A DNA stretch of 64,000 nt from Alteromonas sp. C1M14 (GCF_018860965.1 NZ_JAHKQF010000008.1:124001-188000), one strand, 5' to 3'. Counted from the stretch's first letter, positions 34,337 through 44,345 are shown. The notes: generated from the sequence alone by a model not told the origin. A program made the numbers and translations.

Positions 34337-34945
34337 ATGCCACGATTTATCATCGCATTTGTCATATCGCTGGCCATTACGCTGGGTCTGTTCTTCTTGA
34401 TGCAGTCATTGATCAAGATGGGCGGAAGTGCACTCACCGAGCCGCCCAAGGGCAGTGTGCTCGATTTTGTTCGGGTTAAAAAGGAAGAATCCGTAGAACA
34501 AAAAGATCGCAAACCCCGCAAGCCGCCACCGCCTAAAGCGCCGCCGCCCCAAATGAGTCAACCGCAAATGGACTCACCGTCACCGGATGCCAATGGCACC
34601 TCGATGAATTTTGGTGGTGATGTGGGCGCCGATGTGTCGTTAGACGGCGGCTTAGCCTTGGAATCTGGCGATGGTGAATATTTACCCATTGTAAAGGTTG
34701 CACCGGTATATCCACGCAGAGCATTACAACGGGGAATCGAAGGATTTGTGATCGTCGAATTTACAGTGACTAAGCAAGGCACCGTGCGGGATCCTTTGGT
34801 GGTAGAAGCCACACCTGAAGGCATTTTCGAACAGGCTGCCATGGATGCGGCACTTAAATTTAAATATAAACCGCGGGTGGTGAATGGTGAAGCAACGGAA
34901 GTTTCCGGCGTGCAGAACCGCATTACCTTCCAGATTGACGGGTAA
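34337..34945 (+). CDS. tonB: TonB energy transducer protein
   Basis: The 202-aa protein has an N-terminal helix (about residues 4-25), a short Pro/Lys linker (RKPPPPKAPPPQM) and a TonB C-terminal domain (about 110-202) with VYPRRALQRGIEGFVIVEFT and FKYKPRVVNGEA. The linker is short, as in Vibrio TonB2, which suits systems that need extra partners. It spans the periplasm to TonB-dependent receptors. No receptor gene is in the window. Confidence 0.95.
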   Translation: MPRFIIAFVISLAITLGLFFLMQSLIKMGGSALTEPPKGSVLDFVRVKKEESVEQKDRKPRKPPPPKAPPPQMSQPQMDSPSPDANGTSMNFGGDVGADVSLDGGLALESGDGEYLPIVKVAPVYPRRALQRGIEGFVIVEFTVTKQGTVRDPLVVEATPEGIFEQAAMDAALKFKYKPRVVNGEATEVSGVQNRITFQIDG

Positions 34946-34950
34946 ATGAG

Positions 34951-36258
34951 ATGAATTGGGTATTATCCACACGTTTGGTTTTTGCAGGCACGTTGGCGAT
35001 TTGTTTGCTTGTTACCGGCGTTTCGGTCAATCAGGCTGTCGCACAAGACGTTAAAGCCAGTGATAAAAAGACCCGTAAAGTACCAACCTTGCGGGCCAAG
35101 GTGTACGAACAACTGGCTCGGGCACAAACGGCAGCGGATGAAGAGGATCTTGACGAAGCCATTGCCATACTTGATGAAGTGGAAGAAAAGAAAAGCTCAA
35201 TGAATAGCTATGAGCGGGCAATGATGTACAACTTCTATGGTTTCATTTATTACAATGCTGAGGATTATGACAAGGCGTTAGCGTCTTTTGCTAAGGTGGT
35301 CGAGCAACAGCCTATTCCTGAGGCATTTGAGATGACAACCTTATTCAGCTTAGCCCAGTTAAACTTAATGCAAGGCAACTATGCACAGAGTATTGATTAT
35401 CTTGAGCGCTGGGAGTCGTTAAATACTGGGCCGGTGCCACCCAAAAACCTGATAATCAAAGCCCAAGCTTATTATCAGAATAAAGACTATGAAAAAGCCT
35501 CTACTTACATCACTAAAGCCATTGATGACCATGAAGCCCAAGGCATGGTACCGGATGAAAACTGGCTAATATTACAGCGCGCTATCTATTATGAACTTAA
35601 GCAGCCAGAAAAAGTAAAAGAAGTGCTGATTAAATTGGTCAAGCTGTTTGATGAGCCTAAATATTGGATCCAACTGGCGGGCATGTATGGTGAACTCGGT
35701 GAAGAGCGCAAACAGCTAGCAATCATGGAATCCGCTTATCAACAAGGTTATGTCACATCCAGCGCCGATATTTTTAACCTTGCACAGCTTTATTACTATC
35801 ACAAGGTGCCTTATAAGGGCGCTAAATTGATGGCCCAGGCGATGGAAGAGGGCGTGTTGGATAAAAACTTGCGCAACCTGAAGTTTTTAGGTCAAAGTTG
35901 GACTTTGGCCAAAGAGCAGGATAAAGCGATCCCGGTTATGCGCGAAGCAGCAATGCTATCTGATGACGGTGAACTCGATGCCCAATTAGCGCAAATATTA
36001 CTGAATGCCGAGCGATGGGGTGAAGCCATCGAGGCTGCGGATCGCGCCATTGACAAGGGTGAGCTTCGTAATCCTGGCCTGGTTTATCTGGTAAAAGGCA
36101 TGGCACTGTACAATCAAAAGCAGTATGCCAATGCGCTTAACCAACTGGCCGAAGCTGAAAAACATCAAAAAAGCCGTGCTATGGCCCAACAATGGAAACG
36201 GTTTGTTGAAACAGAGAAACAACAGCAAGAACGCCTAGCCGTGGAATTGTCGAGCTAG
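34951..36258 (+). CDS. TPR-repeat protein of the TonB2-type cluster
   Basis: The 435-aa protein carries an N-terminal signal peptide (residues 1-31, ending NQAVA) and repeated TPR motifs through most of its length (for example YNAEDYDKALASFAKVVEQQ; YYQNKDYEKASTYITKAID; NQKQYANALNQLAEAEKH), so it is a periplasmic scaffold. TPR proteins close TonB2-type clusters in Vibrio and Alteromonadales. It begins 5 bp after tonB and ends before a terminator, so it is the sixth gene of the operon. Its specific partner is unknown. Confidence 0.9.
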   Translation: MNWVLSTRLVFAGTLAICLLVTGVSVNQAVAQDVKASDKKTRKVPTLRAKVYEQLARAQTAADEEDLDEAIAILDEVEEKKSSMNSYERAMMYNFYGFIYYNAEDYDKALASFAKVVEQQPIPEAFEMTTLFSLAQLNLMQGNYAQSIDYLERWESLNTGPVPPKNLIIKAQAYYQNKDYEKASTYITKAIDDHEAQGMVPDENWLILQRAIYYELKQPEKVKEVLIKLVKLFDEPKYWIQLAGMYGELGEERKQLAIMESAYQQGYVTSSADIFNLAQLYYYHKVPYKGAKLMAQAMEEGVLDKNLRNLKFLGQSWTLAKEQDKAIPVMREAAMLSDDGELDAQLAQILLNAERWGEAIEAADRAIDKGELRNPGLVYLVKGMALYNQKQYANALNQLAEAEKHQKSRAMAQQWKRFVETEKQQQERLAVELSS

Positions 36259-36296
36259 CTAAAAGGGCTTTCTTTACAATTAAAGGATCATCATTA

Positions 36297-36332
36297 AAAC
36301 CATGCCGGCCCGTTTTGTTGCCGGCGGTTTTT
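36297..36332 (+). terminator. Rho-independent terminator of the DUF3450-TPR operon
   Basis: GCCGGC (36304-36309) pairs with GCCGGC (36320-36325), with AAACC/GGTTT extending the stem across a 2-nt bulge, followed by a T run. Confidence 0.8.
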
Positions 36333-36558
36333 ATTTCAAACTCGCCATCGTCTTTACACAATAAACTAGCACGACTATGCTGGTTTTATATCTATCTCAA
36401 TCTTTTTTAAGTCCTGATATTCATTCTTAGGTATGGCTTGTAAGGCTATGACACTGATAGTTATCGGTTATAGTAGTGAAAGATAGTGACAAAATAATTA
36501 AAACGGCCACGGCATCCTACGCTAGGTCGTACCCATGTTCACTTTAAGGGCGACGTTA

Positions 36559-37206
36559 ATGTCTGATACAAGTAATATTAATGAAAACAGTTATAATCTC
36601 ACACCCATCCTTTACGATATTCGCGGTTTTTTCATTCTTACGTTGGCGTACCGAAATACACTCGCCTCTCAGGTACGTTTCTTTGCCGAAAACTTAAAGG
36701 GGCATCATCTTGAATGTGCCATCGGTACCGGAACCTTCACCGAAATCTGTATGAAGCATGCCCGTAAAAAGCAGCCTCATCAGGGCTTTTCTCTGGTGGG
36801 CGTTGATTATTCAAAAGCGCTTATGGGCGGGGCTAAACGCAAATTAAAAGGGGCCGAGTTGGCTATCGAAGACCTGCGTAACATGAGTTACGAAGATGAA
36901 ACCTTTGATACGGCAAACTTACCCAATGGATATCACACCATCGCAGATATCGAAAAAGCCATGTACGAAATAGTGCGTGTGTTAAAAACCGGCGGGCAAC
37001 TTTATATGAATGTTTTGCTCTATCCAGGTGAGGGTTTTATGAATAAAATCAGTACCAAGGTGAACGATTATGGGCAAAGCATCGGTATCTTAAATCGTCC
37101 CTACAGCCGCCAAGAAGTGCTTGAAAGCTTACCTAAATTTGGCTTACGCATTGACGATGAACGGACCATTAAAAACTGTATTTTTATTAAAACGACGAAA
37201 ATATAA
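36559..37206 (+). CDS. Class I SAM-dependent methyltransferase, substrate unknown
   Basis: The 215-aa protein has a Rossmann methyltransferase fold: motif I is HLECAIGTGTFTEI, an acidic residue in VGVDYSKALM contacts SAM, and EDETFDTANLPNGYHTIADIEKAM with VRVLKTGGQLYMNV are motifs of the UbiE/type-11 group. The first helix (NLTPILYDIRGFFILTLAYR) is hydrophobic and may bind membranes. Starts at 36535 and 36559 are in frame; the second has AAGG at a better distance. It is alone downstream of the TonB operon terminator, and converges with a small membrane protein gene. Confidence 0.8.
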   Translation: MSDTSNINENSYNLTPILYDIRGFFILTLAYRNTLASQVRFFAENLKGHHLECAIGTGTFTEICMKHARKKQPHQGFSLVGVDYSKALMGGAKRKLKGAELAIEDLRNMSYEDETFDTANLPNGYHTIADIEKAMYEIVRVLKTGGQLYMNVLLYPGEGFMNKISTKVNDYGQSIGILNRPYSRQEVLESLPKFGLRIDDERTIKNCIFIKTTKI

Positions 37207-37221
37207 CCCGAGTCTGCCCGT

Positions 37222-37677
37222 TTAACCGTAGCGTTTTTGTTGACGGGCAAGCAAATACCAAAACACACCGCCACCACAAAAACCCGCTAAACATTGCAGC
37301 AGTAACCCCGTTGCGCTTCGTGCTCCCGCTATCAAGGTGATCCCCATAATAGGTTGCAACGACACCAATAGGGTCAAGAGGGCCGTCATACCGGCAAATG
37401 GTAAAAGAAACCGTCTTTGGCTATACCCATTGGTGAGTATGGCAGCAAAGGCAAATGCTAAGAAAAGGGCAAGGGCAATACCACTGCCATAGGCAGGCAG
37501 TAAGCCGTAAATGTCATATAACGTGGTTTGCAAGTTTTCCTTTGCCGATATCTGTACTTCCAGTTTGCTCAGTTCATAAAGGACTGACTGAGTGTGTGAA
37601 ATACTGGCAAAAAGATAGGTGACACACCAGGCCGGCATGAAAGATCGCAAAAATGATAAGGTAATGACTTGCACCAT
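37222..37677 (-). CDS. Unknown four-helix membrane protein
   Basis: I do not recognise this 151-aa protein. Four hydrophobic segments are visible at about 8-28, 60-82, 90-113 and 118-143. The loop after helix 1 (SHTQSVLYELSKL) is polar and likely extracytoplasmic, and the C-terminus is basic (ARQQKRYG), so cytoplasmic. Similar small membrane proteins of unknown role occur in Alteromonadales. No strong ribosome-binding site is visible before 37677. It diverges from the sugar dehydrogenase gene and converges with the methyltransferase. Confidence 0.65.
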   Translation of the reverse strand: MVQVITLSFLRSFMPAWCVTYLFASISHTQSVLYELSKLEVQISAKENLQTTLYDIYGLLPAYGSGIALALFLAFAFAAILTNGYSQRRFLLPFAGMTALLTLLVSLQPIMGITLIAGARSATGLLLQCLAGFCGGGVFWYLLARQQKRYG

Positions 37678-37759
37678 AGTGAACCACTTGGCAAATACTA
37701 AACCCCAGCATCATTTCATGCTAGGGTAGAGAACTCAAGTTTCGGACGATGATTAACCC

Positions 37760-38866
37760 ATGGGAATTTGTCGCATAGTTGGTTTTATGCTGCTGTGGTC
37801 ACTATTTGGCGTGGCCGACGCAAAGCAGGTAGATGAGATTCATTTTCAAGCCAAACGGATTGCTCCTGCTAGGTTGCAGTCTCCCTGGGCATTGGTGCAG
37901 TTGCCAGACGAACGTTGGCTTATTACAGAGCGCGAAGGGAACCTTGTGCTTTTAGGTGAACACCCTCGCGTCACTCGAATTCCTCTTGATTTACCCGCAC
38001 TTTATTATGCTGGCCAGGGCGGGCTACTTGATGTTGCGCTGACTCAAGACTTTCCCTTGTCTGGGCGTATATTGTTAACCTTTTCACAGGGCACTGGGGA
38101 TAAAAACCATCTCGCTGTGGCCACGGCGGTGCTGGAAAACGACCAAGTTCATGATCTCAAGGTGATCTTTTCTGTTACACCCGACAAAGATACGCCGGTT
38201 CATTTTGGTGGCCGATTGGCTGTGATGAATGACGGCACCTGGCTTGTGACGACGGGCGATGGATTCGATTTTCGTGAACAAGCGCAAAAGCGTACTAGCC
38301 AGCTAGGTAAAATACTGCGTATTCGCGAAGACGGACAAGCCCCTAAGGATAACCCGTTTGCCGACGCACCTTTTGTTTTTTCTTATGGTCACCGTAACCC
38401 CCAAGGGTTAGTCATTGATGAACAACACAATAAGATTTACGCCCATGAGCACGGGCCCGATGGGGGCGATGAGATTAATCTTATCCAACCGGCAAGCAAC
38501 TATGGTTGGCCGGTCGCGACGCAAGGACTTGATTACTCAGGGGCACGGATTTCTCCTTTTACCTCTTATGAGGGGATGGTAGAGCCCCTATTTAATTGGA
38601 GTCCTTCTGTGGCACCTTCTTCAATGATTTTATACCAAGGTAGCTTATTTCCTACCCTTGACGGTCAGCTGCTGGTAACCACACTAAAAGCGCAAACCCT
38701 CATTGCTGTGGATATTGGGGCTAAGCCTGTTCATTCCCGAGAGATTTTTGCTACTATTATGCAGAAGGCGCGTTTGCGTGATATCGCTGTTGGCAACGAC
38801 GGCGCTATTTATATTTTGACAGATGGAGAAAACGCAACCGTATTTCGTATTGCCCCCTTAAAATAA
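37760..38866 (+). CDS. PQQ-dependent sugar (aldose) dehydrogenase
   Basis: The 368-aa protein has a signal peptide (MGICRIVGFMLLWSLFGVADA) and a six-bladed beta-propeller of the soluble glucose/aldose dehydrogenase family (YliI-like). LQSPWALVQLPDERWLITER opens the fold; GHRNPQGLVID and HEHGPDGGDEINLI are the conserved PQQ and catalytic His segments; NYGWPVATQGLDYSG follows. It would oxidise aldoses in the periplasm if PQQ is supplied; no pqq genes are in the window. It is monocistronic by appearance. Confidence 0.9.
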   Translation: MGICRIVGFMLLWSLFGVADAKQVDEIHFQAKRIAPARLQSPWALVQLPDERWLITEREGNLVLLGEHPRVTRIPLDLPALYYAGQGGLLDVALTQDFPLSGRILLTFSQGTGDKNHLAVATAVLENDQVHDLKVIFSVTPDKDTPVHFGGRLAVMNDGTWLVTTGDGFDFREQAQKRTSQLGKILRIREDGQAPKDNPFADAPFVFSYGHRNPQGLVIDEQHNKIYAHEHGPDGGDEINLIQPASNYGWPVATQGLDYSGARISPFTSYEGMVEPLFNWSPSVAPSSMILYQGSLFPTLDGQLLVTTLKAQTLIAVDIGAKPVHSREIFATIMQKARLRDIAVGNDGAIYILTDGENATVFRIAPLK

Positions 38867-38968
38867 ATAAGTATTCGTTTTAAACTTTTTGTTCTTCATA
38901 AACAGGATGAATGATGGTTATAAGTCGGCTACAGGGGCAATTAAATGTTATTTCGTTGTATGAGCCGG

Positions 38969-38974
38969 TATAAT
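38969..38974 (+). promoter_or_regulatory. Candidate -10 element of acnB
   Basis: A perfect TATAAT lies 75 bp before the acnB start. No good -35 is seen 16-18 bp upstream, so an activator could be needed. Confidence 0.4.
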
Positions 38975-39049
38975 CTCGGCGTTTAACAGTCAATTTTTGG
39001 TCCCAAGACCGTTAATTTTACGGGCCAGAATAATTAAGAGGAAGCAATC

Positions 39050-41662
39050 GTGTTAGAAGACTATCGCAAACACGTTGAAGAACGTGCTGCTGAAGGTATC
39101 CCCCCGAAACCCCTCAATCCAGAACAAGTTGCAGGCTTAGTTGAATTATTAAAGAACCCGCCTGCAGGTGAAGAATCGTACCTTTTGGAACTGATTTCTG
39201 AACGTGTTCCTCCGGGTGTGGACGAAGCAGCCTACGTAAAAGCAGGCTTCCTAAGTGCAATCGTTAAAGGTGAAGATAATTCTCCTCTTATCGACCGAGA
39301 GAAAGCCGTTGAATTGTTAGGCAACATGCACGGCGGTTATAACATCATCACTCTCGTTGACTTACTTGATGATGCAGACCTTGCACCACTGGCTGCTAAA
39401 GAGTTAAAGCATACGTTGCTGATGTTTGATGCCTTCCATGATGTGGAAGAAAAGCATAAAGCGGGCAACGCTTACGCCACCGAAGTTATCCAATCTTGGG
39501 CCGATGGCGAATGGTTTACATCCCGTCCAAAACTGGAAGACAAAATCACTTACTCTGTCTTCAAAGTAACCGGTGAAACCAATACCGATGACTTGTCTCC
39601 TGCACCTGATGCTTGGTCTCGTCCTGATATTCCTTTACACGCGCTAGCGGCTTACAAAATGACCCGTGACGGTCTTGAGCCAGAAGAGCATGGCGTGAAA
39701 GGCCCAATGAAACAAATCGAAGACGTCAAAGCAAAAGGTTTCCCTGTTGCATTCGTCGGTGATGTTGTGGGTACGGGTTCTTCACGTAAATCAGCAACGA
39801 ACTCTGTGTTGTGGTTCTTTGGTGAAGATTTGCCGGGCGTACCGAACAAGCGCGGTGGCGGTGTCTGTATTGGTAGTAAAGTTGCACCAATCTTTTTTAA
39901 CACCATGGAAGATGCTGGTGCATTGGTTTTTGAAGCCGATGTAGAAAAAATGAACATGGGTGATGTCATCGACATCTATCCATATGAAGGCAAAATCACT
40001 AACCACGAAACTGGCGAAGTACTGGCTGAATACGGCTATAAATCAAAAGTTATTTTGGATGAAGTACGCGCCGGTGGCCGTATTAACCTGATCATTGGTC
40101 GTGGTCTGACAGACAAAGCCCGTGAAGCCCTCGGCTTAGGCACGGCTGATTTGTTCCGTTCGCCAGAGCAACCCGCTGACAGTGGAAAAGGTTTCTCACT
40201 GGCTCAGAAGATGGTAGGTAAAGCTTGTGGTGTTGAGGGCATTCGCCCCGGTACATACTGCGAACCTAAAATGACCACGGTGGGATCGCAAGATACCACA
40301 GGGCCGATGACCCGTGATGAACTTAAAGATCTGGCTTGTCTTGGCTTCACTGCCGATTTGACCATGCAGTCTTTCTGTCACACAGCGGCTTATCCTAAGC
40401 CGGTTGATATTGAAACCCAGCATACTCTGCCTGACTTTATTATGAACCGTGGCGGTGTGTCATTACGTCCAGGCGACGGTATCATTCATAGCTGGTTGAA
40501 CCGTATGTTGTTGCCCGATACCGTAGGTACAGGCGGTGACTCCCATACACGTTTCCCTCTGGGTATTTCGTTCCCAGCAGGTTCCGGTTTGGTTGCTTTC
40601 GCAGCGGCAACTGGGGTCATGCCTTTAGATATGCCAGAATCCATTTTGGTACGCTTTAAAGGTGAGCGTCAACCTGGTATCACATTACGTGACCTCGTTC
40701 ATGCCATTCCGTTATACGGGATCAAGCAAGGCCTGCTAACGGTTGAGAAGAAAGGTAAGATCAACCAGTTCTCTGGTCGTATTCTTGAAATCGAAGGCTT
40801 AGAAGACTTAACGGTTGAACAGGCTTTTGAATTGTCAGATGCCTCTGCTGAGCGCTCTGCGGCAGGTTGTACTATTAACCTGTCTGAAGAGTCTATCGCT
40901 GAATACCTGCGTTCTAACATCACCATGTTACGTTGGATGATCAACGAAGGCTATGGCGATCCACGTACCCTTGAGCGTCGTGCTCAGAAAATGGAAGAAT
41001 GGTTGGCTAATCCTACGCTTATGCGTGCTGATGCCGATGCTGAATACGCAGAAGTCATTGAAATTGACTTGGCTGACATTAAAGAGCCTATCGTTTGTTG
41101 TCCTAACGATCCTGATGATGCGAAAACATTATCAGAGGTTGCTGGTAATAACGTAGACGAAGTCTTCATTGGTTCTTGTATGACCAACATTGGTCACTTC
41201 CGTGCTGCCGGTAAATTGTTAGAGCAGTACAATAAAACGCTGCCTACCCGTTTATGGGTTTCTCCACCGACTAAGATGGATAAAGCGCAGTTAATGGAAG
41301 AAGGCTATTACAACATCTACGGTCGCGTAGGTGTGCGTACAGAAATGCCAGGATGTTCTTTGTGTATGGGTAACCAAGCCCGTGTAGACGCTGGAACCAC
41401 GGTATTGTCTACCTCTACTCGTAACTTCCCTAACCGTCTTGGTGATGGTGCCAATGTTTATCTGACTTCTGCCGAATTGGCTGCGGTTGGTGCCATTATT
41501 GGCCGTATTCCAACTGCCGAAGAGTATATGGAATATGCAGGTAAAATTGACGCTATGGCAGCCGATGTTTACCGCTATCTGAACTTTGATAAGATGGAAA
41601 GCTTTAAGAAAGCAGAAGAAGATGCGAAGGCTAAGATCATTCCAACATTGAATGTTGCCTGA
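39050..41662 (+). CDS. acnB: Aconitate hydratase B (bifunctional with 2-methylisocitrate dehydratase)
   Basis: The 870-aa 4Fe-4S enzyme interconverts citrate and isocitrate in the TCA cycle, and can dehydrate 2-methylisocitrate. It begins [20 protein letters not shown] and has the AcnB-specific N-terminal HEAT-like domain. Cluster cysteines are in the C-terminal segments [18 protein letters not shown] and [13 protein letters not shown], with the substrate-binding SRKSATNSV loop in the swivel domain. Length is normal (E. coli 865). Codon use is strongly biased to a few preferred codons, as expected for a highly expressed enzyme. GAGGAAG precedes the start (GTG reading at 39050 as initiator), and a strong terminator follows. 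Confidence 0.97.
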   Translation: MLEDYRKHVEERAAEGIPPKPLNPEQVAGLVELLKNPPAGEESYLLELISERVPPGVDEAAYVKAGFLSAIVKGEDNSPLIDREKAVELLGNMHGGYNIITLVDLLDDADLAPLAAKELKHTLLMFDAFHDVEEKHKAGNAYATEVIQSWADGEWFTSRPKLEDKITYSVFKVTGETNTDDLSPAPDAWSRPDIPLHALAAYKMTRDGLEPEEHGVKGPMKQIEDVKAKGFPVAFVGDVVGTGSSRKSATNSVLWFFGEDLPGVPNKRGGGVCIGSKVAPIFFNTMEDAGALVFEADVEKMNMGDVIDIYPYEGKITNHETGEVLAEYGYKSKVILDEVRAGGRINLIIGRGLTDKAREALGLGTADLFRSPEQPADSGKGFSLAQKMVGKACGVEGIRPGTYCEPKMTTVGSQDTTGPMTRDELKDLACLGFTADLTMQSFCHTAAYPKPVDIETQHTLPDFIMNRGGVSLRPGDGIIHSWLNRMLLPDTVGTGGDSHTRFPLGISFPAGSGLVAFAAATGVMPLDMPESILVRFKGERQPGITLRDLVHAIPLYGIKQGLLTVEKKGKINQFSGRILEIEGLEDLTVEQAFELSDASAERSAAGCTINLSEESIAEYLRSNITMLRWMINEGYGDPRTLERRAQKMEEWLANPTLMRADADAEYAEVIEIDLADIKEPIVCCPNDPDDAKTLSEVAGNNVDEVFIGSCMTNIGHFRAAGKLLEQYNKTLPTRLWVSPPTKMDKAQLMEEGYYNIYGRVGVRTEMPGCSLCMGNQARVDAGTTVLSTSTRNFPNRLGDGANVYLTSAELAAVGAIIGRIPTAEEYMEYAGKIDAMAADVYRYLNFDKMESFKKAEEDAKAKIIPTLNVA

Positions 41663-41680
41663 CTTGGCGTATAAACTAGC

Positions 41681-41712
41681 AAGCCGGGCACCTTAGGGGC
41701 CCGGCTTTTTTT
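41681..41712 (+). terminator. Rho-independent terminator of acnB
   Basis: AAGCCGGGC pairs exactly with GCCCGGCTT around a 9-nt loop, followed by a seven-T run, 18 bases after the stop. Confidence 0.93.
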
Positions 41713-41748
41713 ATGTCTTTTTACAGACCCCACAACAAGGTAGACACA

Positions 41749-42195
41749 ATGAAAATATTGTCAGTGATAAGAAACCTGTTACTTGTAAGCACGGTGGCAT
41801 TGGTTGCTTGTCAATCGTCAGCTCAGGAGCCGGTGGAATTTGCCCAAGCCAGTATTGTCATTAATGACAAGCCTCTTACGGTGGAATTTGCTAATACCCA
41901 AGAGCAACGAGCCAGAGGGATGATGTATAGAAAATCATTGTGCGATGATTGTGGTATGCTTTTTTATTTTTCACCTCCTCGCCAAGCGAGTATGTGGATG
42001 AAGAATACTTACGTAGCCCTTGATGTGGCATTTATCGACAGAAACGGCGTGATTACCGATATAAAACCACTAATGCCTCACGATCTTACGTCTGTGGGTG
42101 CATCAAAAGTGGTAACTTATGCGCTGGAAATGAATCAAGGCTGGTTTGCCGCTAACAACGTTCACGTAGGCGACCAGATAAGTGTCAATTTATAG
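41749..42195 (+). CDS. DUF192 family lipoprotein
   Basis: The 148-aa protein has a lipoprotein signal (MKILSVIRNLLLVSTVALVAC, lipobox LVAC) and a DUF192 domain, a small beta-rich fold of unknown biochemical role. EQRARGMMYRKSLCDDCGML and MWMKNTYVALDVAFIDRNG are the family motifs. I start at ATG 41749 (AAGG eight bases upstream) because it begins at the signal peptide; the frame opens 12 codons earlier, inside the acnB terminator. lysC follows 35 bp later on the same strand. A role in the cell envelope is likely. Confidence 0.88.
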   Translation: MKILSVIRNLLLVSTVALVACQSSAQEPVEFAQASIVINDKPLTVEFANTQEQRARGMMYRKSLCDDCGMLFYFSPPRQASMWMKNTYVALDVAFIDRNGVITDIKPLMPHDLTSVGASKVVTYALEMNQGWFAANNVHVGDQISVNL

Positions 42196-42230
42196 CTCAA
42201 TTAAAGGTTGGGTTTTCATCGGAGAAAGCA

Positions 42231-43580
42231 GTGACTAATTCTCTTAATATCGCCAAATTTGGTGGTACCAGTGTTGCTACATACGAAGCCATGGAAAATT
42301 GTGCTCGTATCGTGGTGGCGAATGTTGCAACCCGCATTGTTGTTGTAAGTGCTCAGGCCGGCGTGACGAATCACCTAGTCAGCATGGCGCATACACCCCT
42401 TACCAGTGAGCAGATAGAAACGACCTATCAAGCCATTGTAGCAATAGAGCGTGCCGTACTTAGTCAATTAAAAGACAAAGACAGCGTGGCTGAGAAACTC
42501 GATGATCTGTTTGAGGAATTGCGTGGATTAGCCTTCCATGAAGAAATTCTTCACCGGGACGATTTAAAAGATCAACTATTGTCCATGGGCGAGCGCATGT
42601 CATCGCTGTTATTTAGCGCTGTGCTAGCAGAGCAATCTGTACCTACATTGAATTTTGATGTGCGAAAAGTACTGCGTACTGATGATGTTTATGGTGAAGC
42701 CACCCCCCAATTAGAAGAAATTTCCTCGTTGGCAACACAATTGCTACGGCCAGAAATGGAGCGAGCCATTGTGGTAACCCAAGGTTTTGTGGGCGCTGAT
42801 GCGAAAGGTAAAACCACCACTTTAGGTCGAGGTGGCTCTGATTTTACCGCGGCGTTGCTAGCAGAAGCTTTAAATGGCGATACCTGCGAAATATGGACCG
42901 ATGTAACCGGTGTGTACACCACCGATCCCAGAATCGTAGCGGCTGCTTATCCGTTGCCAGAGCTGAGTTTTGAAGAAGCGGCAGAAATGGCGACTTTCGG
43001 TGCTAAAGTGTTACATCCGGCGACGATGGAGCCCGCGTTACGCAAAGATATCAAGGTCTTTGTAGGGTCTAGCAAAGCGCCGGAGAAAGGCGGCACTTGG
43101 ATCATGCGTAACTGTGAGCATGAGCCACCATACCGAGCCATCACCCGTCGTAAAGAACAGGTAATGGTAACGGTTAAAACCCCTAAAATGATGTACGCAC
43201 AAGGCTTTTTGAAAGAAGTCTTCGGTATCATCGCCAAAAATAAACTGAGTGTGGACTTGGTAACGACCTCTGAAATTTCCGTTTCTTTTACCTTAGATAA
43301 TCCGGCAAACTCGGTAGCGCAACGGTTAAATAAAGCCACCTTGGCAGAATTGGAAACCATTTGTGATGTGACCGTTGAACATGGCTTTGATTTGGTCACC
43401 GTGGTGGGCAATCATATGCAAACGGCCAAAGGGGTATCCAGTAAAATATTTGCGGCGGTTCACGATTACAATTTACGGATGATTTGTTTCGGTGCCAATC
43501 CACACAACATGTCCTTTTTGGTTAACCACCAAGACAGTGATGATATTGTGCAGAAGTTGCATCGAGAACTGTTTGAATAG
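42231..43580 (+). CDS. lysC: Lysine-sensitive aspartokinase III
   Basis: The 449-aa enzyme phosphorylates aspartate at the head of the lysine/threonine/methionine pathway. It starts with GTG 42231, preceded by GGAGAAAGCA; the N-terminal LNIAKFGGTSVATYEAMENC is the kinase signature. TTTLGRGGSDFTAALLAEAL binds ATP, and two ACT domains at the C-terminus (from about residue 310) bind lysine. It has the single-function length of E. coli LysC, with no homoserine dehydrogenase domain. Only 35 bp separate it from the DUF192 stop, so a lysine riboswitch (about 170 nt) cannot be placed directly before it. Confidence 0.96.
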   Translation: MTNSLNIAKFGGTSVATYEAMENCARIVVANVATRIVVVSAQAGVTNHLVSMAHTPLTSEQIETTYQAIVAIERAVLSQLKDKDSVAEKLDDLFEELRGLAFHEEILHRDDLKDQLLSMGERMSSLLFSAVLAEQSVPTLNFDVRKVLRTDDVYGEATPQLEEISSLATQLLRPEMERAIVVTQGFVGADAKGKTTTLGRGGSDFTAALLAEALNGDTCEIWTDVTGVYTTDPRIVAAAYPLPELSFEEAAEMATFGAKVLHPATMEPALRKDIKVFVGSSKAPEKGGTWIMRNCEHEPPYRAITRRKEQVMVTVKTPKMMYAQGFLKEVFGIIAKNKLSVDLVTTSEISVSFTLDNPANSVAQRLNKATLAELETICDVTVEHGFDLVTVVGNHMQTAKGVSSKIFAAVHDYNLRMICFGANPHNMSFLVNHQDSDDIVQKLHRELFE

Positions 43581-43613
43581 AGCGACGGCAATCTACAAGG
43601 TTGCCACAGCCTG

Positions 43614-44321
43614 ATGATCAATACCTTATCAGTACGTGCGTATAGCCGGCAAAAAGTTGGCCATGCGCATCCCTTCTATCAACTGGTTTTACCGCTACAT
43701 GGTGTGATCAATATCTCTGTGGGAGGCTTTAACGGCAGTGTAGGGCCTAGTGAATGCGTAATGGTAAAACCCCATGAAATCCATCATTTTACTGCCGCAG
43801 AAAATGCCCGCTTCTTAGTTGCTGATCTTGATACCTTGCCTTCTACACTGAGTCATTCTGAGGTCAGCGTGTTTTCAATCAGTCAGCCCATGGCTAAGTT
43901 ACTGCCGTTTATCGCTTGCCAACTTGAAACCAAAGTGAGTGCTCAAATTGAACAAGCAATGATGACCACATTTGTTGCCGTTCTTAATGAACAACAACTG
44001 GGACTATCCATGTCGCCCCGTATGCGTAAAGTGGTGCATTTCATTCATGAGCACCTTCATTGTTCTTTGAGCATTCCTGTTCTCGCCGAGGTAGCTTGTC
44101 TAAGCCCAACCCAATTTAAAAAACAATTTCGAGCCCAACTTAAGACCAGTCCTGCCCGTTATATTCTTGCCTTGCGGATGGAAAAATCCAAGGCACTGCT
44201 AATTAATACGGATCTGAGTATGCTGGATATTGCAGAAGCAGTAGGTTATCAGGACGTCTCCGCTTTTAGTCGCCGCTTTTCCCACTACTTTGGTTTACCG
44301 CCGTCTAAAATCGCCTGCTAG
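43614..44321 (+). CDS. AraC-family transcriptional regulator
   Basis: The 235-aa protein has an N-terminal cupin-like sensing domain (about 1-85; YSRQKVGHAHPFYQLVLPLH, with His residues) and a C-terminal AraC HTH pair (about 135-235; IPVLAEVACLSPTQFKKQF and LDIAEAVGYQDVSAFSRRFSH). It is shorter than most AraC proteins but complete. It lies 33 bp after lysC and about 110 bp before an EamA exporter on the same strand, and has its own terminator. Control of the exporter is plausible: many AraC genes of this cupin type sit next to DMT transporters. Confidence 0.9.
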   Translation: MINTLSVRAYSRQKVGHAHPFYQLVLPLHGVINISVGGFNGSVGPSECVMVKPHEIHHFTAAENARFLVADLDTLPSTLSHSEVSVFSISQPMAKLLPFIACQLETKVSAQIEQAMMTTFVAVLNEQQLGLSMSPRMRKVVHFIHEHLHCSLSIPVLAEVACLSPTQFKKQFRAQLKTSPARYILALRMEKSKALLINTDLSMLDIAEAVGYQDVSAFSRRFSHYFGLPPSKIAC

Positions 44322-44323
44322 AG

Positions 44324-44345
44324 GACGTAAGCAATGCGTCTTTTT
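44324..44345 (+). terminator. Rho-independent terminator of the AraC gene
   Basis: GACGTA pairs with TGCGTC (one G-U pair) around a 5-nt loop, followed by five Ts. It starts 2 bases after the stop codon. Confidence 0.6.

Noticed and set aside
42196..42230. Lysine riboswitch before lysC
   Set aside because: Only 35 bp separate lysC from the upstream gene; an L-box needs about 170 nt and none of its conserved parts is visible.
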